Shown one piece after another: positions 6,521 through 13,901 of a stretch of 42,381 bases of DNA. Made by a program: the position numbers and the translations under genes. Source of the DNA: Anaerolineae bacterium (GTDB taxonomy: Bacteria; Chloroflexota; Anaerolineae; UBA3071); assembly GCA_029907105.1 (NCBI GenBank), contig JARYMM010000030.1, forward strand, positions 1 to 42,381, given 5' to 3'. The notes beneath the pieces are model-generated. The model saw only the letters and a program-made list of their open reading frames with translations, was not told the origin of the DNA and did no database searches. Position 1 is the stretch's first letter. The number at the start of each line of letters is the position of its first letter.

Positions 6521-9500
6521 GTGAAGCCCCGATCGCCTCCGGCGCCCATCGCCTTAATCGGACGAGGGCCTCTTCGGGTTCGCCTTTTCGGCGGCCTGGC
6601 CCTGACCTGGGGCGAGATGTCCCTGCCGCCGATCCCCAGCCTGCCCGCCCGCTCCCTCTTCGCCTATCTCATCACCCACCGCGACCGCCCCCACACCCGC
6701 GACCTGTTGGCCGGCCTCTTCTGGCCCGACCTGCCCGATGCCCAGGCCCGCCGCCGCCTCAGCCAGGCGCTCTGGCAGATCGGCCGCGCCCTCAACCCCC
6801 TGCCCAGCCCGGCCCCATATCTGCTGGCCGACGCTGACACGGTGCAGTTCAACACCGCCGCGCCGTATTGGCTGGATGTGGAGGAGTTCGGTAGGTTGGT
6901 AGATTGGGACAGTGGTAGATTGGTGGATGGGGAAACTGGTAGATTGGTGGATGGGGAAACTGGTAGATTGGTAGATTGGGAGACTGGTAGATTGGGGGAT
7001 CGATCATGCAGCCAACGTACCGGTCCACCAGCCTACCAGTTTACCAGTTTACCACGTTACCAATCTACCAGTTTACCACGTTACCAGTCTACCGACATAC
7101 CAACCCTGCGTGCAGCCGTGGACCTCTACCGCGGCGACTTCCTGGCCGGCTTCTACGATGACTGGATGATCGGCGAGCGGGAGCGGCTGCGGGAGCTGTT
7201 CCTGGCCGCGCTGGGCCGGTTGACGGTGTTGTGCAAAGAGGCGGGCGCCCACGAGGAAGCGCTGAGCTACGCCCAACGGTTGGTCGCCGAGGATCCGCTC
7301 CACGAGGAAGGGCATCGCGAGGTGATGCGCCTGTGCCACCTGCTGGGCCGCGGCAACGAAGCTTTGCAGCAGTATGAGCTTTGCCGGGCCGTCCTGGCCG
7401 AGGAGCTGGGGGCCGAACCGTCGGCTGCCACCACGGCCCTGTTCCACGAAATCGCGGCCGGCCACGAAGCGGAAGCGCCCTATCTCCCGCAGATCCCCCG
7501 GCCGCAGGGCGCGCCCATCTTCGAAGGTGCGGGCCTGGCGCCGCTGGTGGGCCGGGCCGACGAACGAACGGCCCTGCTCGGCCATCTGGAGCGGGCCATC
7601 GGCGGCCACGGCGGGCTTGTGCTGCTCGAGGGAGAGGCCGGTGTGGGCAAGACCCGCCTGCTGCAGGAGGCCGCGCGGGACGCCGGCTGGCGTGGAATGC
7701 AGGTGTTGCGAGGTCGCGGCCGGGAGCTGGCCGACGCGCCCCCCTATGGCCCGCTGGTCGAGGCGCTGGCCGGCGGTCTCTCACCCCTGCGGGTCGGGCA
7801 GTTGGCCTGCCTGGCCGAAGAAGAATGGCTGCATGAAGCAGGTCAACTTCTGCCTGAACTCGGGTCTGTAAGGCGACCTTCAGATCGCCCAACCCCAGAT
7901 GGCTGGGCTGAAACCCGTGGCCCAGGCACAACCCTCCCGGCCGACCAGGCGCGGGCGCGCCTGCTGGAGGCGCTCGGCCACGTCGTGTCGGCGCTGGGCC
8001 AGATCGTCCCTCACCTGCTGATCCTGGAAGACCTGCACTGGGCCGATGGGACCACGCTGGATGCGCTGATCCACCTGGCGCCGCGATTGGCGGCGAGTCG
8101 TGTGTCGGTGATCGCCAGCTATCGAAGCAACGAAGCGCGGGCTACGCCGGCCGTGTGGGAGGCGCTATGCGCGCTCGACCGGATGGGCTGGCCGCGCATC
8201 GAACTGGCGCCGCTGACTGCCGGCGAGACCGGCGAGCTGGTGCGCCGGGGGCTGGGGCTATTCCAGGCCGCGCCGCACTTCGAGAAACGGCTCTACCGGG
8301 AGACAGAGGGGAACCCCCTGTTCGTGTTGGAGACGCTGCGCAGCCTGCATGACGAGGGGCTGCTCTACCGCGACCGGAGCGGGGAATGGAGCACACCGTG
8401 GGATGAAACTACGGTAGATTATGCAGAGCTCCCCTTGCCGGCCGGGGTGCACCAGGTCATCGCCGGCCGGTTGGCGCGGCTGGGCACGGATGAGCGGGCA
8501 GCGTTGAACGCGGCCGCGGTGCTGGGGACGGAGTTCGACCTGGAACTTCTGCTCGCTACGAGCGAACAGGAGGGTCGGGCGTGTCTGGCCGCGGCGGGCG
8601 AGCTGGTGCGCCGCCGCTTCCTGATCGAGACGCCCCAGGCCTATCGCTTCAGCCACGATCTGGTGCGTCGGGTAACCTACGCCGGGATGTCGGAGGCCGG
8701 GCGACGCCGGCTGCACCGCCGGGCAGGGGAGGCGCTGGAAACATTGCGCCCGGGACACATCGAGGCGCTGGCTCACCATTTCACTCAAGCGCAGGCGGCG
8801 GACAAGGCGCTGACCTACAACATGCGAGCCGGCGACCGGGCGCGGGCGGTATACGCCGGCGCGGAGGCCATCGGCTATTACGAGCGGGCGCTGGCGGCCT
8901 GGGGCTGTCTACAACCGCCGGACCTGGCGTCGGGCATCGGTCTGCACCAGGCGCGCGGCGAGACCTGCCAGGAGACCGGCCGCTTTGACCAGGCCGAGGC
9001 CGCTTTTCGGGCCGCTCACGCCCTGGCCATACAGACGGGCGATCAACTCGCGCAGGCAAAAGCGTTGAACAGCCTGAGCTACCTGTGTTTCCAGCGCGGC
9101 GACTACCGTTCGGCTACCGAGATCGCCCGCCAGGCGCTGGGCCTGGCGGCCTCCGAGGCGCCGCACCAGATGGCCAGCGCCCTGCTGAACCAGGCCAACG
9201 CGCTGCGCAATCAAGGCAATCCTCGCCGGGCCATCGAGCTGTACGAACAGGCCGCCGCGCTCTTCGAGGCGCTGGGCGATCGCAGCCGCCTGGCCGATTG
9301 CCTCTGCCGCATGGGCTACGCTGACCTGTTCCTGGGGCGCTATGTCGAAGCTCAGGATGTGATCGAACGTTCCCTGGCCCTGCGGCGGCAGTTGGACGAT
9401 CGGGTGGGCGTATCGTACTCGCTCACCAACCTGACGGCCGTATGTTATGTGCGGGGCGAATTCGGCCGCGCCCGTGCAACGGCGCAGGAAGCATTGGATA

Positions 9501-10486
9501 TCGCCACCGCCATCGGCGATCCGTATGGCCAGGACGCTGCCCTGTTCAACGTGGGGGTAACGCTCCTCGATCAGGGTGTGCCGGCCCAGGCCGTGCCCCT
9601 GATCGAACAAGCCCTGGCCCTGGCGCGCCAGATCGGCGACCGGCCGCTGGAGGCCGAAGCTCTGGCGGAGCTGGGGAGAGCTTGCGCCGGCCTGGGGGAC
9701 GGGGAGAGAGCGCGGGCGATGCTGGAACAGGCCCTGCGTGCGCTGGCCGCCGGCGGCGAATGCTGGCACTGGGCCAAGACCCACGCTTATCTGGCCAGGG
9801 TATGCCTGGCGGCGGGCGATCGTGACCAGGCCCTGGCCCAGGCGCACAGCGGGCTGGCGGTGGCGCAGAGGCTGGCCGATCCCTGGGCGCTGGGCCTGAC
9901 CCACCGCGTGATGGCCGAAGTCGCCGCTCATTGCGGCAGCGAGACGGACGTCATCCGGTCCCACTTCGAGGAGAGCATGCGCCTTCTGCGGGAGATCGGC
10001 GCCAACGCGGAGTTGGCCCGCACCCTGGCGGCCGGCGGGCGTTACCTGGCGGGCCGGGCCGATGCCGACGCAGCCTGCCGCGGCGCGGCATGGGTGGAAG
10101 AGGCCAGGTCGCTGTTTCAACAGTTGGGCATGGCCGGCGACCTGGCGTGCCTGGATCAGGACGTGACTTCCCGCTTGCCGGCCGACCGGGTCAAGGTCCG
10201 GCTGCCCCGCGCCGGCGTCCCCACCGGCCGGCCGCTGCGGGAGGACGAGTGGGTCACAGTCGCCTGGACCCTCGCTGCGCCGACAGATGATGCGATCGCC
10301 GGAAAGACGCCCCGCCGCCAACATCGGCTGCTGCGGCTGTTGCGCGAGGCCGAGGCGCAAGGGGCCGCGCCCACCGTGGACGACCTGGCCGCGGCGCTCC
10401 AGGTCAGCCGGGCCACGCTCAAGCGCGACCTGGCCACCTTGCGTGCCACAGGGCAGGCGGCGCACACGCGCGGGAGCCGGTCATAG
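6521..10486 (+). CDS. BTAD/AAA ATPase/TPR transcriptional regulator
   Basis: A 1321-residue STAND-type regulator. Residues about 15-125 are an N-terminal winged-helix-like region (RVRLFGGLALTW, then RRRLSQALWQIGRAL). From about 190 comes the bacterial transcriptional activation domain (LRAAVDLYRGDFLAGFYDD). The ATPase has Walker A EGEAGVGKT (about 370) and Walker B LLILEDLHWAD (about 500). TPR helices fill about 770-1180, and a C-terminal helix-turn-helix (TVDDLAAALQVSRATLKRDL, about 1285) ends the protein. Such proteins switch on transcription after ligand or partner binding to the TPRs. Residues 123-190 are not conserved: they are encoded by 24-nt repeats (6889-7091). The start is GTG at 6521, with TGAGGA upstream; nearby ATGs run into stops. 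Its likely targets are the secreted-protein genes downstream (inference). Confidence 0.88.
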   Translation: MKPRSPPAPIALIGRGPLRVRLFGGLALTWGEMSLPPIPSLPARSLFAYLITHRDRPHTRDLLAGLFWPDLPDAQARRRLSQALWQIGRALNPLPSPAPYLLADADTVQFNTAAPYWLDVEEFGRLVDWDSGRLVDGETGRLVDGETGRLVDWETGRLGDRSCSQRTGPPAYQFTSLPRYQSTSLPRYQSTDIPTLRAAVDLYRGDFLAGFYDDWMIGERERLRELFLAALGRLTVLCKEAGAHEEALSYAQRLVAEDPLHEEGHREVMRLCHLLGRGNEALQQYELCRAVLAEELGAEPSAATTALFHEIAAGHEAEAPYLPQIPRPQGAPIFEGAGLAPLVGRADERTALLGHLERAIGGHGGLVLLEGEAGVGKTRLLQEAARDAGWRGMQVLRGRGRELADAPPYGPLVEALAGGLSPLRVGQLACLAEEEWLHEAGQLLPELGSVRRPSDRPTPDGWAETRGPGTTLPADQARARLLEALGHVVSALGQIVPHLLILEDLHWADGTTLDALIHLAPRLAASRVSVIASYRSNEARATPAVWEALCALDRMGWPRIELAPLTAGETGELVRRGLGLFQAAPHFEKRLYRETEGNPLFVLETLRSLHDEGLLYRDRSGEWSTPWDETTVDYAELPLPAGVHQVIAGRLARLGTDERAALNAAAVLGTEFDLELLLATSEQEGRACLAAAGELVRRRFLIETPQAYRFSHDLVRRVTYAGMSEAGRRRLHRRAGEALETLRPGHIEALAHHFTQAQAADKALTYNMRAGDRARAVYAGAEAIGYYERALAAWGCLQPPDLASGIGLHQARGETCQETGRFDQAEAAFRAAHALAIQTGDQLAQAKALNSLSYLCFQRGDYRSATEIARQALGLAASEAPHQMASALLNQANALRNQGNPRRAIELYEQAAALFEALGDRSRLADCLCRMGYADLFLGRYVEAQDVIERSLALRRQLDDRVGVSYSLTNLTAVCYVRGEFGRARATAQEALDIATAIGDPYGQDAALFNVGVTLLDQGVPAQAVPLIEQALALARQIGDRPLEAEALAELGRACAGLGDGERARAMLEQALRALAAGGECWHWAKTHAYLARVCLAAGDRDQALAQAHSGLAVAQRLADPWALGLTHRVMAEVAAHCGSETDVIRSHFEESMRLLREIGANAELARTLAAGGRYLAGRADADAACRGAAWVEEARSLFQQLGMAGDLACLDQDVTSRLPADRVKVRLPRAGVPTGRPLREDEWVTVAWTLAAPTDDAIAGKTPRRQHRLLRLLREAEAQGAAPTVDDLAAALQVSRATLKRDLATLRATGQAAHTRGSRS
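6889..7091 (+). repeat. 24-nt tandem repeats with inverted second array, inside the regulator gene
   Basis: Units of 24 nt begin at about 6889, 6913, 6937, 6961 and 6985. The 6913 and 6937 units are identical and encode GRLVDGET. From about 7033 to 7091 a second set (TACCAGTTTACCACG phrases, encoding YQSTSLPR) has the same period but is close to the reverse complement of the first. Both keep the reading frame. Confidence 0.75.
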
Positions 10487-10527
10487 CCATACGCACTCGC
10501 CGATCCGCAGTCCGAGATCCGAAATCA

Positions 10528-10559
10528 AAATGAGCCCAAGGTTCGGGTGCGGCTCATTT
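10528..10559 (+). terminator. Hairpin after the BTAD regulator gene
   Basis: AAATGAGCC (10528-10536) pairs with GGCTCATTT (10551-10559) around a 14-nt loop. The right arm itself ends in TTT. It is a plausible terminator 40 nt after the stop codon. Confidence 0.5.
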
Positions 10560-10591
10560 GACTTGAGATAATCGAGAGACGCCCCTCTGCT

Positions 10592-10627
10592 ACACTGCTG
10601 CCAGAACGCACGGCAGCAGTGTTTTTT
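10592..10627 (+). terminator. Strong rho-independent terminator or attenuator
   Basis: ACACTGCTGCC (10592-10602) pairs perfectly with GGCAGCAGTGT (10612-10622) around a 9-nt loop, followed by a T run to 10627. It lies 30 nt before the small gene at 10657, so it could be an attenuator for that gene as well as a second terminator of the regulator transcript. Confidence 0.7.
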
Positions 10628-10656
10628 CTGCCCCGTCGCCAACACGAGGCATTGAC

Positions 10657-10878
10657 ATGACCCTCCCGCACCAACGCCATAGCTCCTTCGTGCTCCGCAT
10701 CTGGTGGGAGCAGACGGACATTGCCGCCGATAGCCGGCCCATCTGGCGGGCCTGGGTGCAACACGTCGCCTCGGGCGAGACGACATACGTGCAGGACGTG
10801 GCGGGACTGCTCGCTTTCATCGAACGCTGGATGGGCAGACTCTCTAATGCGGACAAACCACCGCCGCGGCTGAAGTAG
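10657..10878 (+). CDS. Small hypothetical protein, 73 residues
   Basis: Starts MTLPHQRHSSFVLRIWW and contains WRAWVQHVASGE and LLAFIERWMG, the pattern of a small beta-sheet plus helix protein. I recall similar short proteins in Chloroflexota next to regulators, but no function is known. A GAGG lies 9 nt before the ATG. It stands between the regulator and the secreted-protein genes on the same strand. High Trp content and clean ends argue for a real gene. Confidence 0.55.
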   Translation: MTLPHQRHSSFVLRIWWEQTDIAADSRPIWRAWVQHVASGETTYVQDVAGLLAFIERWMGRLSNADKPPPRLK

Positions 10879-10978
10879 ACGATTCTGAGGAGGTGGTGAA
10901 TGACGAATGACAATGACCAACGACCAATCTACCAGTGTACCCAATACCAGCGCACCAACTTTGAGAGGAGAAATAGCA

Positions 10979-12406
10979 ATGAACCACAAGACCCTGTTTA
11001 ACCTGCTGCTGGCCCTGGGGCTGATCCTCGCCCTGGGCGCAAGCAGCTCGCTGGCCCAGGAGGCGACCGTGCAGGGAGAACTGGGCCTGCAGGCCGCGGT
11101 GGGCACAAGCTTCACCTACCAGGGCCGGCTGACCCAGGGCGGCGCCCCGGTGGCCGGCCCGTGCGACTTCCAGTTCAGCCTGTGGGATGCCGCCAGCGGC
11201 GGCGCGCAGGTGGGCAGCACGCTCACCAAGACGGGCGTGGCCTTGACCAACGGCTATTTCGACGCCGTCCTGGACTTCGGCGACGGCGGGTTGGGCACGG
11301 CCACCTTCGCTGGCGACGCGCGCTGGCTGGCGATCGGCGTGCGCTGCCCCGCGGGAAGCGGCAGCTACACGCCGCTCAGCGGCCGCGTGGCCCTCAACGC
11401 CGCGCCGTATGCACTGAGCCTGCGGCCGGGCGCGGTCGTTGCGGGCGACAAGAGCGGTTTCACCGTCCTCACCGCTCGCAATACCACCACCGGCGAGTTC
11501 GGCGCAGGATTAAAGGCCGAGACCAACGCCACCCAGGGCACGGCGTTGATCGTCGAGTCGAAGTCAACCAGCTTGCAGCAGACTTACGGCGTCTATGCTA
11601 CTGCCACCTCGCGTGGGGGCACCGCCGTCTACGGCGAAAGCAAGTACGCCAGCTCCAGCCAGGACAACACCGCCTATGGCGGCTATTTCAAAGCCAACGC
11701 CTTCGGCGATGTGGGCGTCTACGGCGAGTCGGCCTGGGGGCAAGGGGGCGGCGTGGGCGTCTGGGGCAAGACGGCCGCGCAGTATGGCTCCGGCGTGCAC
11801 GGGGAAGCCACGGCCGCCACGGGCCAAAACTACGGCGTCTCCGGCAGCGCGGCCTCCTCTGGCGGCTACGGCGTCTACGGCTACAGCGCATCCGGCCACG
11901 GCGTGCACGGCAAGGCCAACCCGCCCGATGGCTACGGCGTCTACTCCGAAGGCAACGCCTATGTGGACGGCAATCTGTCCTGGAAGGGCAAGACGGGCTA
12001 TGTGGCGGTCAGCGCGGCGGCCTTTCAGCCGGTGCGCAGCAGCTACAACTACACCAACTGGGGCAACAACCTGACCCCGACCGACAGCGCCAGCCCCTAC
12101 TACTACGCGGCCGTACAACTGCCGCATCACGCCACCATCACGCGCCTGACCTTCGCCTGGCGGGATGTTTCGGCCAACAACGCCGAATGCAAGTTGTTCC
12201 GCAACAACCTGGCCGGCGGCGGCGATGAGATGGCCCGGGCTGCCAGCTCCGGCGCGCTCGGCAGCGGGAACAGCCAGGATGTGTCCATTGACTTCGCCTA
12301 CGTGGATAACGCGCTGTACGCCTACTACCTGCAGTGGCAGTTGCCCGATCCCAGCACCAGCGGGTACGGCGTGATCATCGAGTACACCTTCTACGAGCCG
12401 TATTAG
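10979..12406 (+). CDS. Secreted protein with GVYG/GVHG repeats
   Basis: A 475-residue exported protein. Residues 1-26 form a Sec signal peptide ending SSLAQEA. Residues 35-150 (FTYQGRLTQGGAPV, LWDAASGG, TNGYFDAVLDFG, LNAAPYALSL) resemble the N-terminal domain of long repeat proteins that often carry tail-fibre-like modules. Residues 190-330 hold a loose repeat of about 20 residues with cores YGVYATA, TAVYGES, VGVYGES, VGVWGKT, SGVHGEA, YGVYGYS and HGVHGKA, suggesting a beta-helix or trimeric fibre. A C-terminal domain of about 130 residues follows. The ATG at 10979 has GAGAGGAG upstream; an in-frame ATG at 10907 lies in intergenic repeat sequence. The gene at 12424 follows after 17 bp, so both probably serve the cell surface. 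Confidence 0.78.
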   Translation: MNHKTLFNLLLALGLILALGASSSLAQEATVQGELGLQAAVGTSFTYQGRLTQGGAPVAGPCDFQFSLWDAASGGAQVGSTLTKTGVALTNGYFDAVLDFGDGGLGTATFAGDARWLAIGVRCPAGSGSYTPLSGRVALNAAPYALSLRPGAVVAGDKSGFTVLTARNTTTGEFGAGLKAETNATQGTALIVESKSTSLQQTYGVYATATSRGGTAVYGESKYASSSQDNTAYGGYFKANAFGDVGVYGESAWGQGGGVGVWGKTAAQYGSGVHGEATAATGQNYGVSGSAASSGGYGVYGYSASGHGVHGKANPPDGYGVYSEGNAYVDGNLSWKGKTGYVAVSAAAFQPVRSSYNYTNWGNNLTPTDSASPYYYAAVQLPHHATITRLTFAWRDVSANNAECKLFRNNLAGGGDEMARAASSGALGSGNSQDVSIDFAYVDNALYAYYLQWQLPDPSTSGYGVIIEYTFYEPY

Positions 12407-12423
12407 GTCAGGAGGATCACACC

Positions 12424-12849
12424 ATGAAACGCACATTCTTGGCAGCGACGCTGATTCTCCTGTGCTGCGCCGGCGGCGTGGCGCTGGCCCAGACCGGCGG
12501 CGGCGCTTCGACTGCGCTCAGCACAAGCTATGACCTGACCTGGTGGACGGCCGACGGCGGCGGTGGGACGGTCAGCGACGGCGGTTATGCCCTGTCCGGC
12601 ACAGCCGGCCAGCCGGACGCGGGCGCGGCCCTCACAGGCGGCGGCTACGCCCTGGCCGGCGGCTTCTGGGTCGACGGTCCGGCCGCTACTCCTTCCCCCA
12701 CACCGACAGCCACGGCGACAACAGGCCCGACGCACACACCCACGGCGACAGCTACGGTAGGCCCAGGGCCTACCCGAACCCCGACGCCGACGTCCACCCT
12801 TGTGCCGGGCCCCAACGTTTACCTGCCCATCGTTTTGAAGAGGCAGTGA
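12424..12849 (+). CDS. Small secreted protein with VYLPIVLK C-terminal tail
   Basis: A 141-residue exported protein: signal peptide (residues 1-22, ending ALAQ), a Gly-rich domain with two YALSGTAG/YALAGGFW repeats, a Thr/Pro linker (residues 80-125) and the C-terminus VYLPIVLKRQ. Tails of the form (V/Y)YLPxVxK after a TPT linker recur in secreted Chloroflexota proteins, to my knowledge, and may be a sorting or anchoring signal. The mechanism is not known. GGAGG lies upstream of the ATG, and the gene is in an operon with the GVYG-repeat protein. Confidence 0.72.
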   Translation: MKRTFLAATLILLCCAGGVALAQTGGGASTALSTSYDLTWWTADGGGGTVSDGGYALSGTAGQPDAGAALTGGGYALAGGFWVDGPAATPSPTPTATATTGPTHTPTATATVGPGPTRTPTPTSTLVPGPNVYLPIVLKRQ

Positions 12850-13019
12850 GCGGGGAATTGCAAAAGGGGTAGGATGATTTCCTTGAACTCCTCACGAGAA
12901 AGTCCGGCGATTCCATCTGGCTTGCCTCTTCGGGACACCGACTTAGCCTGCCTGAGCGGATACATGCGTCTGCGCAGCCGCAAGTGCCACGAGTAGCGTC
13001 CACCGGCACCTGAATCACA

Positions 13020-13058
13020 AAGCCCCCTCTGAGCACAAAACGCAGAGGGGGCTTGTCT
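13020..13058 (+). terminator. Rho-independent terminator
   Basis: AAGCCCCCTCTG (13020-13031) pairs perfectly with CAGAGGGGGCTT (13043-13054) around an 11-nt loop, with GTCTTTT following. It closes the secreted-protein operon and could stop minus-strand transcription from 13353. The rest of the 12850-13113 gap holds no convincing gene. A minus-strand frame near 12870-12960 (RGKPDGIAGLSREEF) looks protein-like but has no start and no family I recognise. Confidence 0.75.
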
Positions 13059-13113
13059 TTTGTGCATGAACGAGATGGCGGTGAGACTCCTCAATAAGCT
13101 GCGCCGCCTCGCG

Positions 13114-13353
13114 TCAGGCCATCTTGCTGATGTATCCACCGATGAAGTCCAGGCTCTCGGCGACTTCCCCGGCCTCAAAGCGGCGCCCGAATTCCTCGGA
13201 AGTAAAGCCGTACTGTTCCTCGAAGAGGCGCAGGCGCTGACGCGTCCGTTCCAAACCCAGTTCCAGCATGCGCAATTCAGCACGAATCGCCGATTCAAGC
13301 AGCGGCTTAAGTGCAACTGGGGCATCGGTCGTGATGGTTATCTGTTGGATCAT
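13114..13353 (-). CDS. Antitoxin-like protein (TumA-type), apparently orphan
   Basis: A 79-residue helical protein: MIQQITITTDAPVALKPL, then LRMLELGLERTRQRLRLFEE and SEEFGRRFEAGEVAESLDFI. As I recall it, this pattern belongs to small proteins encoded beside TumE (DUF6516) toxins in thermophiles and Chloroflexota. No toxin is recognisable downstream, where the strand meets a terminator 60 bp on. AAGGAG precedes the ATG at 13353. A promoter at 13500-13528 reads towards it through a tiny ORF at 13368-13424. The name is by pattern recall only; an unrelated coiled-coil protein is possible. Confidence 0.55.
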   Translation of the reverse strand: MIQQITITTDAPVALKPLLESAIRAELRMLELGLERTRQRLRLFEEQYGFTSEEFGRRFEAGEVAESLDFIGGYISKMA

Positions 13354-13367
13354 AGGCTCTCTCCTTG

Positions 13368-13424
13368 CTAATGAAACGTGATGGTGTACTCAGGCATAGT
13401 GACGAATTGGATACCTTCCAGCAT
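13368..13424 (-). CDS. Tiny ORF upstream of the antitoxin-like gene
   Basis: Eighteen codons, MLEGIQFVTMPEYTITFH, with GGAGGG 6-7 nt before the ATG at 13424. The first eight residues look like the start of short RelB-like antitoxins of the form MxxGIQFVxD. The last five codons lie in the TGAAACGTGA repeat. It ends 14 bp before the antitoxin-like gene. It may be a decayed antitoxin start or a leader peptide. Confidence 0.3.
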   Translation of the reverse strand: MLEGIQFVTMPEYTITFH

Positions 13425-13499
13425 CGTTCATCCCTCCACAATCTTCTATCTCACAAGGTGATCGCTCATAACATGGTATAACCAGGGGGATGCCCTACA

Positions 13500-13528
13500 A
13501 TTATAGCATTGTTTGCCTGGAACTGCAA
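13500..13528 (-). promoter_or_regulatory. Promoter reading to the antitoxin-like gene
   Basis: On the minus strand TTGCAG (13528-13523) and a perfect TATAAT (13505-13500) are 17 bp apart. The start would be near 13493, some 70 nt before the tiny ORF. Confidence 0.6.
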
Positions 13529-13541
13529 GAAGCATACAGAA

Positions 13542-13642
13542 AACGGGCTTGCGCAGCGATTGGGCGCAAGCCCCAACGTGTAGGGTGGGGGTAAACGAGG
13601 GGGCACCCCTCGTACTCCCCGGGCTTCCGCTGCGCACGCCCA
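13542..13642 (+). repeat. 100-bp two-hairpin direct repeat, copy 1
   Basis: About 85% identical by eye to 23376-23477. It contains GGCTTGCGC paired with GCGCAAGCC and then ACGAGGGG-GCA-CCCCTCGT, and ends CGCACGCCCA. It fills the middle of the 548-bp gene-free stretch 13354-13901. The rest of that stretch holds the tiny ORF, the two promoters and the inverted GACGAA repeats at 13820-13880. Confidence 0.75.
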
Positions 13643-13723
13643 GGAAAGCCCGTCGAACGCCGTGTATTACAGAACACTCAGTGGGAACCGAGGCACCTCA
13701 GTTCACTCTCGCGCCTGCCGGAT

Positions 13724-13751
13724 TTGGCCTTCAATGAACCTGTGGTAGAAT
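13724..13751 (+). promoter_or_regulatory. Possible promoter of the ABC exporter operon
   Basis: TTGGCC (13724-13729), a 16-bp spacer and TAGAAT (13746-13751). It would leave a leader of about 145 nt holding the inverted repeats GACGAAGGAC (near 13827) and TTCGTCATTCGTC (near 13863). Weaker than the other promoters here. Confidence 0.35.
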
Positions 13752-13901
13752 AGCTTGTTGGACAGATGGCTTTCCGACAACGTCTTGGTGAAGAAATAAA
13801 GAAGCAGGCCATAGAAAGGTGACCAGGGACGAAGGACAAACGACGAGAATCGTACACAGACCTTCGTCATTCGTCATAAATCTGTTGGTCAAGGACACGC
13901 T

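Noticed and set aside
6889-7091. 24-nt repeats as a possible CRISPR array
   Set aside because: There are no unique spacers between units, no cas genes, and the repeats are translated in frame within a long gene.
7862-7930. Possible second repeat insertion in the regulator gene
   Set aside because: The short hairpin-like phrases around 7875-7920 are suggestive, but no other copy was found in the window and the protein stays in a variable region.
12870-12960. Minus-strand frame reading RGKPDGIAGLSREEFKEI
   Set aside because: It looks protein-like, but there is no start, no complete domain and no family I recognise. A plus-strand 40-codon ORF overlaps it. Possibly a toxin or transposase fragment.
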